A stretch of 22,666 bases of DNA from a virus. The DNA is taken from IMG/VR virus record IMGVR_UViG_3300031162_000250, positions 1 through 22,666 of that record. The stretch is one strand, 5' to 3'. This document shows, one piece after another, positions 20,989-22,666 of the stretch (position 1 is its first letter; each line of letters starts with the position of its first letter). The position numbers were made by a program, and so were the translations under genes. The notes below the pieces were generated by a model. That model was not told the origin of the DNA. It saw only the letters and a program-made list of their open reading frames with translations, and did not search any database.

Positions 20989-22666
20989 TTACACTAGGTC
21001 TTGGCAGATAACTAGACCGTACATGTCGGCACGAACCATCTGCTTGGCGTAGCGTGTCATAACACCCTTGCGTGGCACGAAGTCCTCGACACCAAAGATG
21101 GTGGGAGTGACCTGTAGTGGGACGTAAGGAGCGTAGACGTAGCCGCTCTCTAGGAAGCTGTTGCCACGGCGACCAACTAGAATCACGTTGCGTGGGAAGT
21201 ATGGATCGACGTAAACGTCTAGCTTCTTGGAGATGCTACCAACATTCATTGCACCGGCTGTGCCATTGGCGTCAACGGTAACGTTGGCGCGGAAGCCAGC
21301 AGTGAACTCTAGAATGTTAGCAACCTCTGGTGAACAAACGAGGAAGTTTGCACCACCGCGAACGGTCTTACGATGAATCTCTGCGGACACATCATTGATG
21401 GTCTCTAGAAGAGTCTCGTACCATTCGCTAACTGTACCTGTGAAGTCAGGGGCACCAGAGGCACCAACTTCAACACCAGTTAGGCGGTTTACAAACTTAC
21501 CAGCCTTGCGGCTCCAGTAACGAACAGTAGCCTTAGCGCCTTGAATGAGGTCATTCAAGATTTCCTGATCGATCTCTAGGGCAATCTGCTCTGAGAGGAT
21601 TGAAGTAAGCTCAACCTCGGCGTCAAGGTTGTGGTAAGCGTTGAGGTCTTGACCCAACTCTGGTGACCACTTAGCCTTGAGCTTCTTGGTAACTGCTGTA
21701 ACAGCAAGGCTGTCCACTGAAATGTTAACCTCTGGGATGGAAGCTTCATTTTCCAACTGCCAAGTTGTCGTACCAACAACAGCACCAGTTGCGCCACCGG
21801 CTGTGAAACCGTCCTTGATTGGTGCGGCGATTGCGGTAATCGCGTCCAATGAAGAGGAAAGCTGTGCCGTGGTGCGGTTGGTCTTGTTTGTTGTGGGAAC
21901 AGCAACAATTAGAACTCTGTTCGTATCATCAGGGTCGATACGAGTCAAACGACGTAGAATAACGGCGTCTGAAACCGTTGGGGTTAGGGCAACCAAGTTG
22001 TCCATGTTAACACCGCCATCGGAAAGCGTTGCAACTGGTACTGAACAAATGGCAAAGTTAGAACCACTTGGAATATCGGGATCGTAACGCAAAAGCTTAT
22101 CAAGTTCAGCCGCAGTGACGCCTGAGTCGTCGCCTGTGCCGAGAGTAGATGCCACATCGCCGCCGCCGTAGTTACCAGAAGCAATTACGGTGGTTGTTAC
22201 AGAAATGGAAGCTGTTGGGCTGGCGTAGCCATTATTAAGAGAGTATGCACCCTCTTCAGCGCCGGTTGTTGGGTATGTGTCGCCCAAATCAATGCCACCA
22301 GTGATCTGGCTACCGACCTTGTTGCCACCGTATAGTGACTCACCACCAGTGTAACCCAAACGAGCGGTGGTGCCTTCGACTGTGAAGTCCAAGAAGAAGA
22401 TGAGACCGCTGGGTAGGCTCATTGGCTGAACGCTAACGAGTTCGTTGGCGATCAAATCACCGAATACACGGCGAACGATAGGAAAGGCAACGGCTGAGAA
22501 ACCCTCAACGTTACCAGCCTCCATTGTGGAAGCCTCCTTTAGTAGTTGCTTGGCTTGGTTCTCTAAGAGACGAGCCATGTTGTTTTTCGTAACATCGTTA
22601 TCGAGACCTTCAAGGAGTCCTGTCTTCTCCCACTTGTTGAGTAGAGCAGCACCTTCCTGACCAAGA
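20989..22666 (-). CDS. Major capsid protein, gp23-like (5' end cut by window edge)
   Basis: The frame is open to the window edge. A methionine at 22578 is internal, because the codons before it (LLNKWEKTGLLEGL and on) match the family's N-terminal region. Recognisable gp23 features are AFPIVRRVFGDLIANELVSV, QPMSLPSGLIFFLDF, KWSPELGQDLNAYH with LTSILSEQIALEIDQEI, NFLVCSPEVANILE, and the C-terminal YAPYVPLQVTP and 'FVPRKGVMTRYAKQMV'. In T4 the precursor is cleaved by the prohead protease gp21 after a (Leu/Ile)-x-Glu motif; LKE at 22534-22542, just before AFPIVRR, is a candidate site. It forms the icosahedral shell. A hairpin terminator follows the stop. Confidence 0.93.
   Translation of the reverse strand, partial: LGQEGAALLNKWEKTGLLEGLDNDVTKNNMARLLENQAKQLLKEASTMEAGNVEGFSAVAFPIVRRVFGDLIANELVSVQPMSLPSGLIFFLDFTVEGTTARLGYTGGESLYGGNKVGSQITGGIDLGDTYPTTGAEEGAYSLNNGYASPTASISVTTTVIASGNYGGGDVASTLGTGDDSGVTAAELDKLLRYDPDIPSGSNFAICSVPVATLSDGGVNMDNLVALTPTVSDAVILRRLTRIDPDDTNRVLIVAVPTTNKTNRTTAQLSSSLDAITAIAAPIKDGFTAGGATGAVVGTTTWQLENEASIPEVNISVDSLAVTAVTKKLKAKWSPELGQDLNAYHNLDAEVELTSILSEQIALEIDQEILNDLIQGAKATVRYWSRKAGKFVNRLTGVEVGASGAPDFTGTVSEWYETLLETINDVSAEIHRKTVRGGANFLVCSPEVANILEFTAGFRANVTVDANGTAGAMNVGSISKKLDVYVDPYFPRNVILVGRRGNSFLESGYVYAPYVPLQVTPTIFGVEDFVPRKGVMTRYAKQMVRADMYGLVICQDLV

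Overview
The window is a stretch of a tailed double-stranded DNA phage genome with a contractile tail (myovirus), distantly related to the T4 supergroup. Every gene I can support lies on the minus strand, so transcription runs from high to low coordinates. The diagnostic set is a gp23-type major capsid protein, two neck-like proteins, a gp15-like sheath completion protein, a gp18-like tail sheath, a gp19-like tail tube, a zinc-ribbon tail/baseplate assembly chaperone, a tape measure, a LysM (gp53-like) baseplate protein, a hub-like protein, a gp32-type single-strand binding protein, UvsX, a Rnh/FEN-type exonuclease and the start of a gp41/DnaB helicase. It is not a close T4 relative: the polymerase is a short family A enzyme rather than a family B gp43. 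I saw no host genes, tRNAs, insertion sequences or CRISPR arrays. The only gap above 200 bases between conventional genes (13842-14083) is mostly filled by a start-less, frameshifted extension of the chaperone gene.

Layout in transcription order. Head and neck: 22666-20989 (capsid, 5' end cut by the window edge), a strong hairpin terminator, 20896-19643, 19638-19159, 19166-18363. Tail tube and sheath: 18305-15495 sheath, 15478-14966 tube. Tail assembly: 14929-14084 chaperone with a frameshift extension to 13912, 13841-13527 unknown small gene, 13516-10994 tape measure. Baseplate: 10966-10277, 10265-9927, 9925-7451, and 7441-6053 (probable virion protein). Replication and recombination: 6040-4856 family A polymerase, 4859-4002 unknown (possible degenerate tubulin/FtsZ-like fold), 3965-3213 SSB, a terminator, 3159-2038 UvsX, 2048-1602 deaminase, 1660-1439 unknown, 1446-493 5' exonuclease, and 458-1 helicase N-terminus (cut by the window edge).

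How it works together. The late half would build the head, neck and contractile tail; the early/middle half supplies a replisome (polymerase, SSB, helicase, flap/RNA-primer nuclease), a recombinase and a nucleotide deaminase. Near-consensus sigma70-type promoters (TTGACA with 16-17 bp to a TATAAT-like box) occur three times between 3996 and 6075, all in the replication block, and I found no comparable one upstream of the structural genes, which suggests a different late promoter.

The points most worth checking are: (1) an apparent programmed frameshift on a seven-T run at the end of the tail chaperone gene, giving access to a 60-codon ORF with no start codon; (2) a polymerase gene with no ribosome binding site whose promoter is placed so that transcription would begin at the A of its ATG (leaderless mRNA); (3) a perfect consensus extended -10 promoter buried inside the unknown 285-residue gene; and (4) that gene's possible relationship to tubulin/FtsZ.
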